NCBI GenBank assembly: GCA_958451615.1
Contig: CAUDQR010000016.1
Span: forward strand, 1-55,869
Direction: 5' to 3'
DNA: 55,869 bases
Origin: an uncultured Collinsella sp.
GTDB lineage: Bacteria; Actinomycetota; Coriobacteriia; Coriobacteriales; Coriobacteriaceae
The translations under genes and the position numbers were made by a program. Shown piece after piece: positions 8,510 through 17,421 of this stretch. The notes under the pieces were generated by a model. The model made no database searches. It was not told the origin of the DNA and was given only the letters and a program-made list of their open reading frames with translations. How positions within the stretch are numbered: position 1 is the stretch's first letter; every line of letters begins with the position of its first letter.

Positions 8510-8836
8510 ATGTACGAGCCTTCACGTGTTCTTTTGTCGTTTCATATTGCAGGATTTCAGTATGCCGATGGCGCCTTGGTCTTGGGCGATCTTAAAGTGG
8601 GCGATAAACTGACGCTGTGTGCCGAGCGCGATAACCCCCATGATCCCGAGGCGGTTGCGATCTACTACGGCAACACCAAGCTTGGGTATGTTCCGGGAAA
8701 CGAGGTCGGCCCGCTGTCCTTGATGATGTATTACGGCCACGAGGACGCATTTGAGGCTCGCGTGCAACAGGTTGCTCCCGAGCGCAGCCCGTGGCATCAG
8801 GTGCGCGTTGGTCTCTATGTGGTGGATGCTCGCTAA
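8510..8836 (+). CDS. Stand-alone HIRAN-domain protein
   Basis: Protein of 108 aa that is essentially one HIRAN domain: FHIAGFQYADGALVLGDLKVGDKLTL, ERDNPHDPEAVAIYYGNTKLGYVP. HIRAN domains are known from HLTF/Rad5 helicases, where they bind DNA ends, and also occur alone in bacteria. A good ribosome site (GGGGAG) precedes ATG 8510. It is followed by a small acidic/basic ORF and a phosphoesterase on the same strand. A role in nucleic-acid binding is inferred from the family only. Confidence 0.85.
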   Translation: MYEPSRVLLSFHIAGFQYADGALVLGDLKVGDKLTLCAERDNPHDPEAVAIYYGNTKLGYVPGNEVGPLSLMMYYGHEDAFEARVQQVAPERSPWHQVRVGLYVVDAR

Positions 8837-8854
8837 TCGGCAATGGAGGCGGTC

Positions 8855-9034
8855 ATGTTTGATGACGATGACCTGTTCGATCTGACGGACGACCCGTTTG
8901 AGTGGGATATGCTGATCGACGATGATGAGCTGGAGCAGGACCGGAAGAAGCGGCAGGACAAGAACGCCCAGGGCGACGCTTCGAAAAAGCAAGACAAGCG
9001 CCGCCGCGGACTGTTCGGCGGGCTCTTTGGATAA
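8855..9034 (+). CDS. Small charged hypothetical protein
   Basis: 59 aa beginning MFDDDDLFDLTDDPFEWD and ending KKQDKRRRGLFGGLFG: an acidic first half, a Lys/Arg-rich second half and a Gly/Phe tail. GGAGG lies 5-6 nt before ATG 8855; an in-frame ATG at 8843 is possible but has no comparable site. It is 18 nt downstream of the HIRAN gene, so it is probably co-transcribed. No family recognised; function unknown. Confidence 0.6.
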   Translation: MFDDDDLFDLTDDPFEWDMLIDDDELEQDRKKRQDKNAQGDASKKQDKRRRGLFGGLFG

Positions 9035-9100
9035 CCGCTGCATCGCTGCGTCTGTATACTTAGCACGAGTTGAACACGTTGCGAAATGAGGACAGAGACG

Positions 9101-9646
9101 ATGATGTGGTTTACCGCCGACCTGCACCTGGGCGATACGAATATCTTGCACGATATGGATCGGCCGTTTGATTCGGTCGAGGAGATGAACCGCAAGGTCA
9201 TCGATGCCGTCAATGAGTGCGTGGCGGCGGACGACCGTCTCTATATCTTGGGAGACTTTACCTATCGTTTGCCCCTGGCGGAGGCGATGCGCCTGCGCGA
9301 GCGTATCGAATGTCAGAACGTGACGCTCATCCGTGGTAACCATGACGGCGACTGGGAAGATCCCGACGTACCGCAGATTTGGGAAGACGTGCGCGATTAC
9401 CTGGAGATTGCTCCCGGCTATGCCAAGGGCCATCGCCTGGTGTTGAGCCATTACCCCATGCTCAGCTGGAATGGCAAGGCGCGCGGCGCCATCATGCTGC
9501 ACGGGCACATCCACAGCAGGGGAGACCGTACCAATGCACGCAACCGCGATCGCGAGCGCCCTATCTTTCGCTACGATGTCGGTCTCGATGCCAACGAGTA
9601 CAAGCCCGTAAGCCGTGACCAGATTCTTAGCTTCTTTGGGTTATAG
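9101..9646 (+). CDS. Metallophosphoesterase (calcineurin-like)
   Basis: About 181 aa with the full calcineurin-like set of metal-binding blocks in order: TADLHLGD, LGDFTY, RGNHDGDW, LSHYPM, HGHIHS. It resembles small phage-like or YfcE-type phosphoesterases of about 180 aa. GAGG lies about 8 nt before ATG 9101, and another ATG follows immediately at 9104. It may be the last gene of a HIRAN-small ORF-phosphoesterase transcript, which is followed by a long hairpin. Substrate unknown. Confidence 0.88.
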   Translation: MMWFTADLHLGDTNILHDMDRPFDSVEEMNRKVIDAVNECVAADDRLYILGDFTYRLPLAEAMRLRERIECQNVTLIRGNHDGDWEDPDVPQIWEDVRDYLEIAPGYAKGHRLVLSHYPMLSWNGKARGAIMLHGHIHSRGDRTNARNRDRERPIFRYDVGLDANEYKPVSRDQILSFFGL

Positions 9647-9648
9647 GG

Positions 9649-9697
9649 CGCCAGAGCCACCACAAAGGGGGCAGGCACCTTTGTGGTGGTTCTGGCG
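9649..9697. repeat. Long intergenic hairpin after the phosphoesterase gene
   Basis: Arms 9649-9668 (CGCCAGAGCCACCACAAAGG) and 9678-9697 are 20-nt inverted repeats with a single G-T wobble and a 9-nt loop. No U tract follows. The inner AAAGGGGGCAGGCACCTTT recalls the hairpin at 23755-23791, which also encloses a G-rich/CAGGT motif, so both may belong to a dispersed hairpin class. Confidence 0.8.
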
Positions 9698-9786
9698 TCG
9701 TCGCCGGCATTATGGCGGAGTCTTTTTTGTCCGTGCGGCGCGGTAGAGTGTAGGCGGTTGAAATTTGCGTCCATCGAGGAGCTGCC

Positions 9787-11544
9787 ATGAACGAGATCAA
9801 GTGCCCGCATTGCGGCGAAGTTTTTAAGGTCGATGCGTCCGGTTATGCGGATATCGTCAAGCAGGTGCGCGACGCCGAGTTCTCGCGCGACCTGGACGAG
9901 CGCGTGAAGGCTGTTCAGCGCGAGGGCGAGCAGGCGCTGGAGCTTGAGCGCTCGCGCTCGACGGCTGCCTTGCAAAAGGCAGAGTCTCAGCGCGACGCTC
10001 AGCTTGTCGAGCAGAAGAACGCTGCAGCCCAGCAGCTGGCGCAAGAACTCGCCAAGCGCGACGCTGAGCTTGCCGAGCTGCGCGCCAAGCTCGAAGGCGC
10101 TGCCGCAGAGCGCGAGAGTGCAAGTCAGCGCGCGGCGGTTGAGGCCCGTGCCGACGCTCAAAAGGAGAACGCCGAGCTCCAGCGCGAAATCGACAACTTG
10201 CGTGCGCAGTTGGAGCGCAAAGATGATGAAGCCAGGCTTGCCGAGGCGGCGGCACGCAATGCTGCTCAAAACGACCTGTCCGCGCGCGACGCTCAGATTG
10301 CCGAGCTGCAGGCCAGGCTCGCCGCGGCGGACAAGGCCCAGGAGATGGCGCTTGCCGCTGCCGCGGCAGAGTCGCAGCGTGAGCTCGATGCCGCTCGCAG
10401 CGAGGCCGAGCGCGCGCTTACTGACTATCGCGCGAAGGTGCAAGAGAAGTTTTCCGCCGCAAAGGCTCAGTCCGAGCAAGAGGCCGAGGGCCTGCGTGCC
10501 CAGCTGCGCGAGCAGGAACTGATGGCAAAAATGAACCTGTCAGAGGCGGTCGCCGCGGCGGAGCGAGAGCGCGATGAGGCACGTGCCAAACTGACGAGCG
10601 AGCTGGCGGTGCGCGATTCTCGTGAGGAGCAAGCCAAGGCGGCACACGAGCTCGAGCTTGCGCAGGCCAAGCGCGCGAGCGATGACCTGATTCGCTACAA
10701 GGATGAAGAGATTGAGCGCCTTAAGGACATGAAGGTCCGCCTGTCCACCAAGATGGTGGGCGAGTCGCTCGAGCAGCACTGCGAGACTGAGTTCAACCGT
10801 CTGCGCATGACGGCGTTTCCCAACGCGTACTTCGAGAAAGATAACGATGCGTCCGAGGGTACCAAGGGCGACTTTATCTTCCGCGAGTGCGATGCGAGCG
10901 GCAACGAGGTCATTTCGATTATGTTCGAGATGAAAAACGAGAACGACGAGACTGCGACCAAGCATAAAAACGAGGACTTCTTTAAGAAACTCGATCACGA
11001 TCGTCGCCAGAAAGGCTGTGAGTACGCGGTGCTCTGCACGCTGCTCGAGCCCGAGAGCGAGCTTTACAACGCCGGCATCGTGGACGTGAGCTATCGCTAC
11101 GAGAAGATGTACGTAATCCGCCCGCAGTTCTTCATTCCGATGATCACGCTGCTGCGCAACGCCGCCATGGGTTCGCTGCGCTATAAGCAGGAGCTAGCGG
11201 AGTACAAACAGCAGAATATCGACGTTACGAACTTCGAAGCCAAGATGGAAAAGTTCAAGAATGATTTCGGCCGCAACTACGAGATTGCGAGCCGCAAGTT
11301 CCAAACAGCAATCGATGAGATCGACAAGACGATTAGCCATCTGCAGAAAACCAAGGAGGCGTTGCTGTCCTCCGAGAACAACCTGCGCCTAGCCAACAAG
11401 AAAGCCGAAGATCTTACCATTCGCAAGCTCACGTGGGGCAACAAGACCATGAAGGCGGCGTTTGACGAGGCGCGCGGGACTGCGTCAGAGACAAACGATG
11501 AGCCCGCCGAGGCGGATTCGTATGAGATCGAGGATGCCGAGTAA
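9787..11544 (+). CDS. DUF2130 domain protein with long coiled coil
   Basis: 585 aa. It opens with a single zinc-knuckle-like CPHCGEVF, then an Ala/Glu/Arg-rich coiled coil from about 35 to 315, then a DUF2130 domain: [65 protein letters not shown] and [14 protein letters not shown]. The GDFIFRE...FEMKNE spacing is like a PD-(D/E)XK nuclease core, but that is inference. The family is usually annotated as hypothetical. GAGGAG precedes ATG 9787. Monocistronic, with a terminator shared with the convergent helicase gene. Confidence 0.85.
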   Translation: MNEIKCPHCGEVFKVDASGYADIVKQVRDAEFSRDLDERVKAVQREGEQALELERSRSTAALQKAESQRDAQLVEQKNAAAQQLAQELAKRDAELAELRAKLEGAAAERESASQRAAVEARADAQKENAELQREIDNLRAQLERKDDEARLAEAAARNAAQNDLSARDAQIAELQARLAAADKAQEMALAAAAAESQRELDAARSEAERALTDYRAKVQEKFSAAKAQSEQEAEGLRAQLREQELMAKMNLSEAVAAAERERDEARAKLTSELAVRDSREEQAKAAHELELAQAKRASDDLIRYKDEEIERLKDMKVRLSTKMVGESLEQHCETEFNRLRMTAFPNAYFEKDNDASEGTKGDFIFRECDASGNEVISIMFEMKNENDETATKHKNEDFFKKLDHDRRQKGCEYAVLCTLLEPESELYNAGIVDVSYRYEKMYVIRPQFFIPMITLLRNAAMGSLRYKQELAEYKQQNIDVTNFEAKMEKFKNDFGRNYEIASRKFQTAIDEIDKTISHLQKTKEALLSSENNLRLANKKAEDLTIRKLTWGNKTMKAAFDEARGTASETNDEPAEADSYEIEDAE

Positions 11545-11561
11545 GGTATAGCGGATAGTGC

Positions 11562-11606
11562 AAAAGCGGGGCCGCTGGCGAAATTGCCAACGGCCCCGTT
11601 TCGTTT
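11562..11606. terminator. Bidirectional terminator between DUF2130 and DUF3516 genes
   Basis: CGGGGCCGCTGGC (11567-11579) pairs with GCCAACGGCCCCG (11586-11598) with one mismatch around a 6-nt loop. TTTCGTTT follows on the plus strand and the A tract at 11562-11565 gives a U tract on the minus strand. It serves the convergent genes on both sides. Confidence 0.85.
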
Positions 11607-11618
11607 CGGTATGTTCGG

Positions 11619-14300
11619 CTAGTCCTCGAGCAGGTCCTCGATAAAGCCGACACGGTAGTTTTTGAAAATGACCTCGCCACCGTCTTGCGTGGCGTCCAGA
11701 TCGACATCGCCCATGATGCCAAAATCGTGGTCGCCATCCTCGTCGGCAAAGATCTGGTGCACGTGCCATACGTGCGCGGTCTTCTCGTCGGACTCATCGA
11801 TGGAGAACATCGCGGCGCTGCGGGCATCTCCGTCGGTGAGGATTTCCTCGTGCTGCTCATGGTAGGCATCGAGCGCCTTTTGCCAGCGAATCTCGCTCAT
11901 GCCCCAGTCGTCGTCGAGTTCGCCCAGGCCGCGAACGTGCTCGCGGGCGGCAAGGGTCACGCGGCGGAAGAGCGCATTGCGCACCAGCAGCGTGCAGCCG
12001 CGGCGGTCCGCCACGACCTCGTCGATGCCCTGTGGCGGCGCGGCATCGAGGGCTGCCGGGTTGCCGGCGTTCTCCCACTCGTCCACCAGGCTCGAGTCGA
12101 CCGAGCGCACCACAAAGCCCAGCCACGAGATAATGTCGCGCAGGCGCTCGTCGCGCTTCTCGATGGGTACGGTGCGGTCGAGAGAACGGTAAGCCTCTGC
12201 CAGGTAGCGCAGCAAAATGCCCTCGGAGCGGGCGATGCCGAGCTTTTGAATGTAGCCCTTAAAATCGCTCGCGCTTTCCAACATATCGCGCAGGACGCTC
12301 TTGGGGGAGAGCTGGTAGTCGTTTGCCCAGGGCACTTCCTGGCAGTACTTGTCAAAGGCGGCATCGAGCAGGTCCTCGAGCGGCTTTTCGTACGTGACGT
12401 CCTGAATGCGCTCCAGGCGCTCCTCGTATTCGACGCCGTCGGCCTTCATCTCGGCCATGGCGCGGTCGCGCGCGGCGCGCTCCTGTGCGCGCAATACCTG
12501 CTTGGGATCCTCGAGCGTTGCCTCGACCATCGAGATCAGATCCATGGTATAGGTCTCGCTCTCGGGATCGAGCAGCTCCAACGCGGCAAGCAAAAACGGC
12601 GAGAGCGGCTGGTCGAGCGCAAAGTCCTCGGGCAGGTCGACCGTCAGCGCGTAGTCGATGTCCGGCGCGGCATCAGCCGGAGCGTCGGGTGCGGGCGGTA
12701 CCTCGGTGCGCACGACGACGCCGGAGTCGATGAGCGTGGCGAAGATTTCGTCGGCGCGAACCTCGAGCTTGGCCTTTTCTTCGGGGGTCTGCAGGCTTGT
12801 CTCGATGAGGTCGTGCACGCGGGCGCGAGCGTCACCGCCCTGCTCGACCACGCTAATCACCATGGAGTGTGTGATGCGAAGGCGCGGCTTGAGCGTTTCG
12901 GGCTGCGTCTCGATCAGGCGCTCAAAGGTCTGCTTGTTCCAGGTGACAAAGCCCTCGGGGGCCTTCTTCTTTTTAATCTTGCGGAGCTTCTTGGGGTCGT
13001 CACCCGCCTTGGCCATGAGCTTGGCGTTCTCGATCTCGTGCTCGGGTGCCTCGGCAATCACCATGCCCTCGGTATCGAAGCCCGAGCGGCCGGCGCGACC
13101 GGCAATCTGATGAAACTCGCGGGCGCGCAGACGACGCATCTTGTAGCCGTCGAACTTGGTGAGTGCGGTGAGCACCACGGTGTGGATGGGTACGTTGATG
13201 CCGACGCCGAGCGTATCGGTGCCGCAGATGACGGGCAGCAGGCCCTGCTGCGCCAGGCGCTCGACCAGCAGACGATAGCGCGGCAACATGCCAGCATGGT
13301 GCACGCCGACGCCGCATCCGAGCAAGCGCTTGAGAATCTTGCCAAAGGCCGTGGAGAAGCTCGTGCCCTTGGCGGCTTCCTTAATGGCCTCGCGCTGTTC
13401 CTTGCTGGCGATGCCAAAATTGGCGAGGGATTGCGCTGTCGCAAGTGCGGCGTCCTGGCTAAAGTGCACGATGTAGAGCGGGGCCTCGCCGCGGCGCATT
13501 GCGAGCTCGACCGTGCCCTCGAGGGAGGTCGTCACATAGTCATAACTCAGCGGAACCGGACGCGGGGCGTCGACAACCAAGTCGCAGGTTGCGCCGGTGT
13601 GCTCCTCAAGTGAGGCGGCGATGGCAGTGACATCGCCGAGTGTGGCGCTCATGAGCATGAATTGCGTGTGAGGCAGGGTGAGCAGCGGCACCTGCCAGGC
13701 CCAACCGCGATCGGGGTCGGCAAAGTAGTGGAACTCGTCCATGGCGACGCAGCCAACATCGGCATCTTCGCCCTCGCGCAGTGCGTCGTTGGCAAGGATC
13801 TCTGCCGTGCAGCAGATGACGGGTGCCTTGGTGTTGATATGCGTGTCGCCGGTGATCATACCGACGTTATCGCGGCCGAGCACCTGTACCAGATCGAAGA
13901 ACTTTTCGCTGACCAGGGCCTTGATAGGGGCCGTGTAATAGCAACGTTTGCCCTGCGCCATGCCCATAAAGAGCATGCCCAGCGCGACAAGCGACTTGCC
14001 CGATCCGGTCGGTGTTCCCAAAATGACATGGTCACCGGCGGCTAGATCCATGAGGGCCTCTTCTTGGTGATCCCACAGCTCAATGCCGCGATTGCTCGTC
14101 CATTCAAAGAAGCGTTCGAAGGCCTGATCGGGCGTGAGCCACGGTTCGGGCTCACTGCCGTCTTCGGGCTCCCACCAGGTGGGGGAGAGCGCGCCGAGCG
14201 AGCCGAACTCGGCCTCGGTTCCCGTGCCGCCCGAGAATGAGCTGGCGGCGCCGGCGCCCGAGACGGTGCTGGCGGCGGTATCTGTCGTGGTCTGTGCCAT
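11619..14300 (-). CDS. DEAD/DEAH-box helicase with DUF3516 C-terminal region
   Basis: Superfamily 2 helicase of 893 aa. After a low-complexity N terminus (1-40) come motif I GTPTGSGKS (95-103), motif II DEFH, motif III MSATLGD, and motif VI HQIAGRAGR. The long C-terminal region (about 430-893) matches the actinobacterial DUF3516 helicase architecture, related to Ski2/HelY-like RNA helicases. No partner gene is adjacent; trmB lies upstream on the same strand, separated by repeat copy C. RNA unwinding is inferred from the family. Confidence 0.9.
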   Translation of the reverse strand: MAQTTTDTAASTVSGAGAASSFSGGTGTEAEFGSLGALSPTWWEPEDGSEPEPWLTPDQAFERFFEWTSNRGIELWDHQEEALMDLAAGDHVILGTPTGSGKSLVALGMLFMGMAQGKRCYYTAPIKALVSEKFFDLVQVLGRDNVGMITGDTHINTKAPVICCTAEILANDALREGEDADVGCVAMDEFHYFADPDRGWAWQVPLLTLPHTQFMLMSATLGDVTAIAASLEEHTGATCDLVVDAPRPVPLSYDYVTTSLEGTVELAMRRGEAPLYIVHFSQDAALATAQSLANFGIASKEQREAIKEAAKGTSFSTAFGKILKRLLGCGVGVHHAGMLPRYRLLVERLAQQGLLPVICGTDTLGVGINVPIHTVVLTALTKFDGYKMRRLRAREFHQIAGRAGRSGFDTEGMVIAEAPEHEIENAKLMAKAGDDPKKLRKIKKKKAPEGFVTWNKQTFERLIETQPETLKPRLRITHSMVISVVEQGGDARARVHDLIETSLQTPEEKAKLEVRADEIFATLIDSGVVVRTEVPPAPDAPADAAPDIDYALTVDLPEDFALDQPLSPFLLAALELLDPESETYTMDLISMVEATLEDPKQVLRAQERAARDRAMAEMKADGVEYEERLERIQDVTYEKPLEDLLDAAFDKYCQEVPWANDYQLSPKSVLRDMLESASDFKGYIQKLGIARSEGILLRYLAEAYRSLDRTVPIEKRDERLRDIISWLGFVVRSVDSSLVDEWENAGNPAALDAAPPQGIDEVVADRRGCTLLVRNALFRRVTLAAREHVRGLGELDDDWGMSEIRWQKALDAYHEQHEEILTDGDARSAAMFSIDESDEKTAHVWHVHQIFADEDGDHDFGIMGDVDLDATQDGGEVIFKNYRVGFIEDLLED

Positions 14301-14421
14301 GTGGTTGCTTTCTCTCGCGTTTGTCCGCCATCCATTATGGCGTAGCGGCGGCGCGGGGTGCTAGCGCGCGGGAAAATGCAGGAAATGGGCGTTCTGCCCA
14401 GCCGTTTGGTGCAGTCGCCAG

Positions 14422-14544
14422 CTAAGTGAGTAGACTTTTTGCGATATCGCGAGCACATGGTTTTTACGCAAGGTCTCTACCTGCGGTTTTAGTTTTTGCC
14501 ATACGGGTTGTGCTCGGCTGTTGTCAAAAAGTCTACTCACTTAG
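14422..14544. repeat. Structured repeat family, copy C
   Basis: The best-preserved copy: 14422-14441 and 14525-14544 form a perfect 20-bp terminal inverted repeat (CTAAGTGAGTAGACTTTTTG). Inner stem CGAGCACA (14450-14457) pairs with TGTGCTCG (14509-14516), then TGG with CCA, leaving a bulge that contains ACGG. Core CTACCTGCGGTTTT is at 14477-14490. It lies 65 nt downstream of trmB and 121 nt upstream of the DUF3516 helicase start. Confidence 0.92.
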
Positions 14545-14608
14545 GTTTGAGGGCCGTTCGTCGGCGCCTATTTGCGCTTGGTTGTCAACGCCGCGGCCAT
14601 CAAAAGCC

Positions 14609-15448
14609 CTAGGACTCCTGCGGCAGGCGCTTTTTGCCTTTACGGGCGCGGTTTTTAAAGTTCTCGACGGCTTCTTCCATGCCCAGAGGCACATAGGTGA
14701 GCTCGTCGAGGTTATCGGGCAGGTAGCAGGCAAGACTTTGCTCCTGCATGTGACCCGCCGTGAGCACATCGTCACTGGGCCGTGCGCCGGGTGTGGCGCA
14801 AATGCCATAGACGACGGCACCCATCTCGCGCGTGCGGCATTCATATTCGGTCTCGGGATGCTCGGGATGGTCGCGGCGCACGTCGTCACTTACCCAAAGC
14901 GTGTCGTAGCCGGCTGCGGCAAACTGTCCTAGGGCGTAGTCGCGCAGTGGCTTGCTGTCGGTGCGCAGTGTGACGGTGGCGCCGGCTGCAAAGAGCGGGC
15001 GGTAGAGCATCAGATGGTCGACATGGACGAGTCGTTTTTTGGCGTACTTGGCCTTGGGCTGCGGCGTGGGAAAGTTGATGGTGATGGCATCGAGCTCGCC
15101 TGCGGCAAACAGCTGCGGCAGCGATGCGGCACCTCGGGGCAGGACGAGCGCGTTGGATAGCTCTTGCTCGCAGATTTTCTGCGCGGCATAGGCGATGCAG
15201 ATGGGCTCCTGGTCCATGCCGATAAAGAGGGCGTTTGGCTCGTGGGCCGCGCGCTCTACAAGGTACGTTCCCTTGCCGCAGCCAAGATCCAGGTGAAGGT
15301 GTTCGAAGGGCTTGCTGCCAACTGGCGCGCAAGCCTCGCGCCAATCTCCGGCATAGGCCTCGGGGCTCGTCTCAATCGCATCGGCGTAGCGCTCCAGGCG
15401 CTCCTCGAGCACAAAGTTCTTGGGCGTGCGAACGTGGACGGCTCCCAT
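14609..15448 (-). CDS. trmB: tRNA (guanine-N7-)-methyltransferase TrmB-like
   Basis: SAM-dependent enzyme expected to make m7G46 in tRNA. 279 aa, longer than the usual 210-240. SAM motif LDLGCGKGTYLVE (about 53-65), GMDQEPICIAYAA, and ETEYECRTREMGAVVYG near the C terminus match TrmB. The family's DPWPK motif reads INFPTPQPKAKYAKKRL here, a divergent version, so substrate or activity could differ. AAGGAG precedes ATG 15448. It lies between a Trm9-like methyltransferase and repeat copy C on the same strand. Confidence 0.85.
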   Translation of the reverse strand: MGAVHVRTPKNFVLEERLERYADAIETSPEAYAGDWREACAPVGSKPFEHLHLDLGCGKGTYLVERAAHEPNALFIGMDQEPICIAYAAQKICEQELSNALVLPRGAASLPQLFAAGELDAITINFPTPQPKAKYAKKRLVHVDHLMLYRPLFAAGATVTLRTDSKPLRDYALGQFAAAGYDTLWVSDDVRRDHPEHPETEYECRTREMGAVVYGICATPGARPSDDVLTAGHMQEQSLACYLPDNLDELTYVPLGMEEAVENFKNRARKGKKRLPQES

Positions 15449-15567
15449 GAGGCTCCTTGGTCATACGTATGGAACGCGTGGCTGCGCGTTCCGTCGGTGG
15501 GTTGGAAAACGGATGGGCATAGCTTACCCAAAAGATGCGGCGCGGCTCGGCGGCGAGTCGTCGGTGC

Positions 15568-16440
15568 CTACAGACGCTTGAGAATCACGTAGCGGTTGAG
15601 CTCGCCGCTGCGACCGTCGGCATGGAAGCGCTCAAGCTCGCGCACGGGGACCTCGCCACTCTTGTAGAACGTACGCACGCCGCGCACCAGGTCGGTGATC
15701 TGCTGATCGTCAAAGTGATGGCAATAGCGGTAGGCGTGGCGGTCGTTTTGCCAGCCGATGAGGTGGTCGCCGGCTTCAAACTGCGCGGAATCGTAACCCT
15801 CAAACGGCGGGGTGAGCTCGGCACGGGCCTCGGCGCGAACGGCCTTGCGCGCCATGCGCTCGTCGTTCATAAACTCCCAAAAGCTGATGGCGATGATGCC
15901 GCCTGGGCGCGTCTGGCGCACCAGGGCGTCGAGCACGCGTACGCGGTACTCGCACGACGGCACGTGGTGCATAAAGCCAAAGCAGACCGAGATGTCGGCG
16001 AGCGGGGCGTCGAAAAGCACGTCGGGTGTCTCGGCGGGGTTGAGCTTCATGAGGGCATCGAGTACGTCGAGTTCCTGGAAGTGCAGGTTGGGAATGCGCA
16101 GGGCGTGACCGTGCGCATCGATAGCCAAATCCTGACACGAGTCAACACCATAGAACTCAAACGGGCAACTGGCGTCTGCCGAGGGGTTTGCGCCGTCGAC
16201 GCCCTTGGCGGAAAGTGCGCCGCCGGCGGCAAAGTTCTCGAATCGCATGTTGCCGCAGGCAAGATCGAAGACGCGGACGGGATGCTCGATCGTGGCGACG
16301 TCGAGCTGCTCGAGCGCTATGTCCATGGTGCGTACCCAGCCGGGCCACGGTGCCTGGCGCGTATCGGAGAAGGAGGCGGAGTGCTCGCGATAGAACGTAT
16401 TGTTGAGCTGAATGAGCGATGAGGCGAAATCGCGGTTCAC
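15568..16440 (-). CDS. Class I SAM methyltransferase resembling Trm9/ALKBH8
   Basis: 290 aa methyltransferase. Motif I is VRVFDLACGNMRF. The segment before it, LNNTFYREHSASFSDTRQAPWP, and the end, AYRYCHHFDDQQI, resemble Trm9/ALKBH8 tRNA wobble-uridine methyltransferases (Y-x6-F-S-x-T-R-x3-W-P, and a C-terminal RYYHxF). Trm9 methylates cm5U34 to mcm5U34. Elp3, which forms cm5U, is encoded 2 kb away, so a linked role is plausible. The GTG at 16440 is chosen because GGAGGGAG precedes it and the Trm9-like homology starts there. An ordinary small-molecule methyltransferase is the alternative. Confidence 0.72.
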   Translation of the reverse strand: MNRDFASSLIQLNNTFYREHSASFSDTRQAPWPGWVRTMDIALEQLDVATIEHPVRVFDLACGNMRFENFAAGGALSAKGVDGANPSADASCPFEFYGVDSCQDLAIDAHGHALRIPNLHFQELDVLDALMKLNPAETPDVLFDAPLADISVCFGFMHHVPSCEYRVRVLDALVRQTRPGGIIAISFWEFMNDERMARKAVRAEARAELTPPFEGYDSAQFEAGDHLIGWQNDRHAYRYCHHFDDQQITDLVRGVRTFYKSGEVPVRELERFHADGRSGELNRYVILKRL

Positions 16441-16707
16441 GGCGCGGAACTCCCTCCGTTGGCGGTGCGGAATAAACAGTACGACCATACTACCGTTAAC
16501 GCCGCAACGGGGACAACCGAGCTGCGGGTCATTGCTTTGTTTGGACACATTTCCGCAGCTCATATATGCCCGCAACCGCCGGTTGTCAAAAATCTCACTA
16601 GAATAGGTGGCATGCTTTTGGCGGTGGCGGATAGATTTTTAACTGTGCAAGGCGCCTTAAGAACAAAAACGGTCCGGCGGCACGGCTGGCATCGCATAGG
16701 AGGAACC

Positions 16708-17421
16708 ATGAATGTAGAAACTGCGCAGCGGCTCGCCGACCTTCGTCGCAGCAAGGGTTTTAGCCAAGAAGGGCTGGCGCGAAAGCTGGGGCTGTCGCGC
16801 CAGGCGGTCAGTAAATGGGAGCGTGCGGAGAGCTCGCCCGATACCGAGAACCTGATCTCGCTCGCAAAACTCTATGGCGTGAGTTTGGATGAGCTCCTTA
16901 ATCCGAGCGATGAGATCGAGGACGATATCGAGTTTGAGAACGAGGACCGCGCCCGTCAGCGCGAGGCCGAGGCAGCGGAGCGCGCCCGTACCCATGAGGC
17001 AGCGGCACGTGCTACCGAGGCGGCAACACAGGCGAGTGATGCCGCCGCCAAGGCGGCGCAAGCGGCAAGCTGGAGCGCGCAGGCCGCCAATGCCGCTACG
17101 GCGCAGGTGACGAGTGGCGGCGCAGCTGGCTCGACTCCGGTGAAAGGTCCGTTCCAGTCGTTTCCGTATTGGGCCGTGTGCTGGCTGCTGTTCTTTTTGC
17201 TGATGTTCCTGTTTGGTGGCTCCTTTGCCGCGCTGATCTTCTTTACAATCCCCATCTATCACTGGGTGGCGCGTGCGCTCGATGGCGATTGGGCACGCGG
17301 GGATATTCAGGTTGGTCCGGCGCCGGAGGCGGCTAAGGCTCAGGATGTTTCCGCTGCGGCTGATACTGACGTGGCTTCCTCGACCGCCGCTGAGCCGAGC
17401 GCCAAAGAAGGTGATGAATGA
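16708..17421 (+). CDS. XRE-family regulator with membrane-spanning C-terminal region
   Basis: 237 aa. Residues 1-65 are a helix-turn-helix of the XRE/Cro type (AQRLADLRRSKGFSQEGLARKLGLSRQAVSKWERAESSPDTENL, split here only by function). Residues 70-140 are acidic then Ala/Arg-rich, probably a helical stalk. About 150-190 is strongly hydrophobic (WAVCWLLFFLLMFLFGG, then AALIFFTIPIYHW), giving one or two membrane helices. AGGAGG precedes ATG 16708. It overlaps the DUF4097 gene by 4 nt (ATGA), so both form a regulator-effector pair, plausibly sensing envelope state. Confidence 0.88.
   Translation: MNVETAQRLADLRRSKGFSQEGLARKLGLSRQAVSKWERAESSPDTENLISLAKLYGVSLDELLNPSDEIEDDIEFENEDRARQREAEAAERARTHEAAARATEAATQASDAAAKAAQAASWSAQAANAATAQVTSGGAAGSTPVKGPFQSFPYWAVCWLLFFLLMFLFGGSFAALIFFTIPIYHWVARALDGDWARGDIQVGPAPEAAKAQDVSAAADTDVASSTAAEPSAKEGDE

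Noticed and set aside
11685..13613. 642-codon open frame opposite the DUF3516 helicase
   Set aside because: Antisense shadow; the helicase strand has all helicase motifs.
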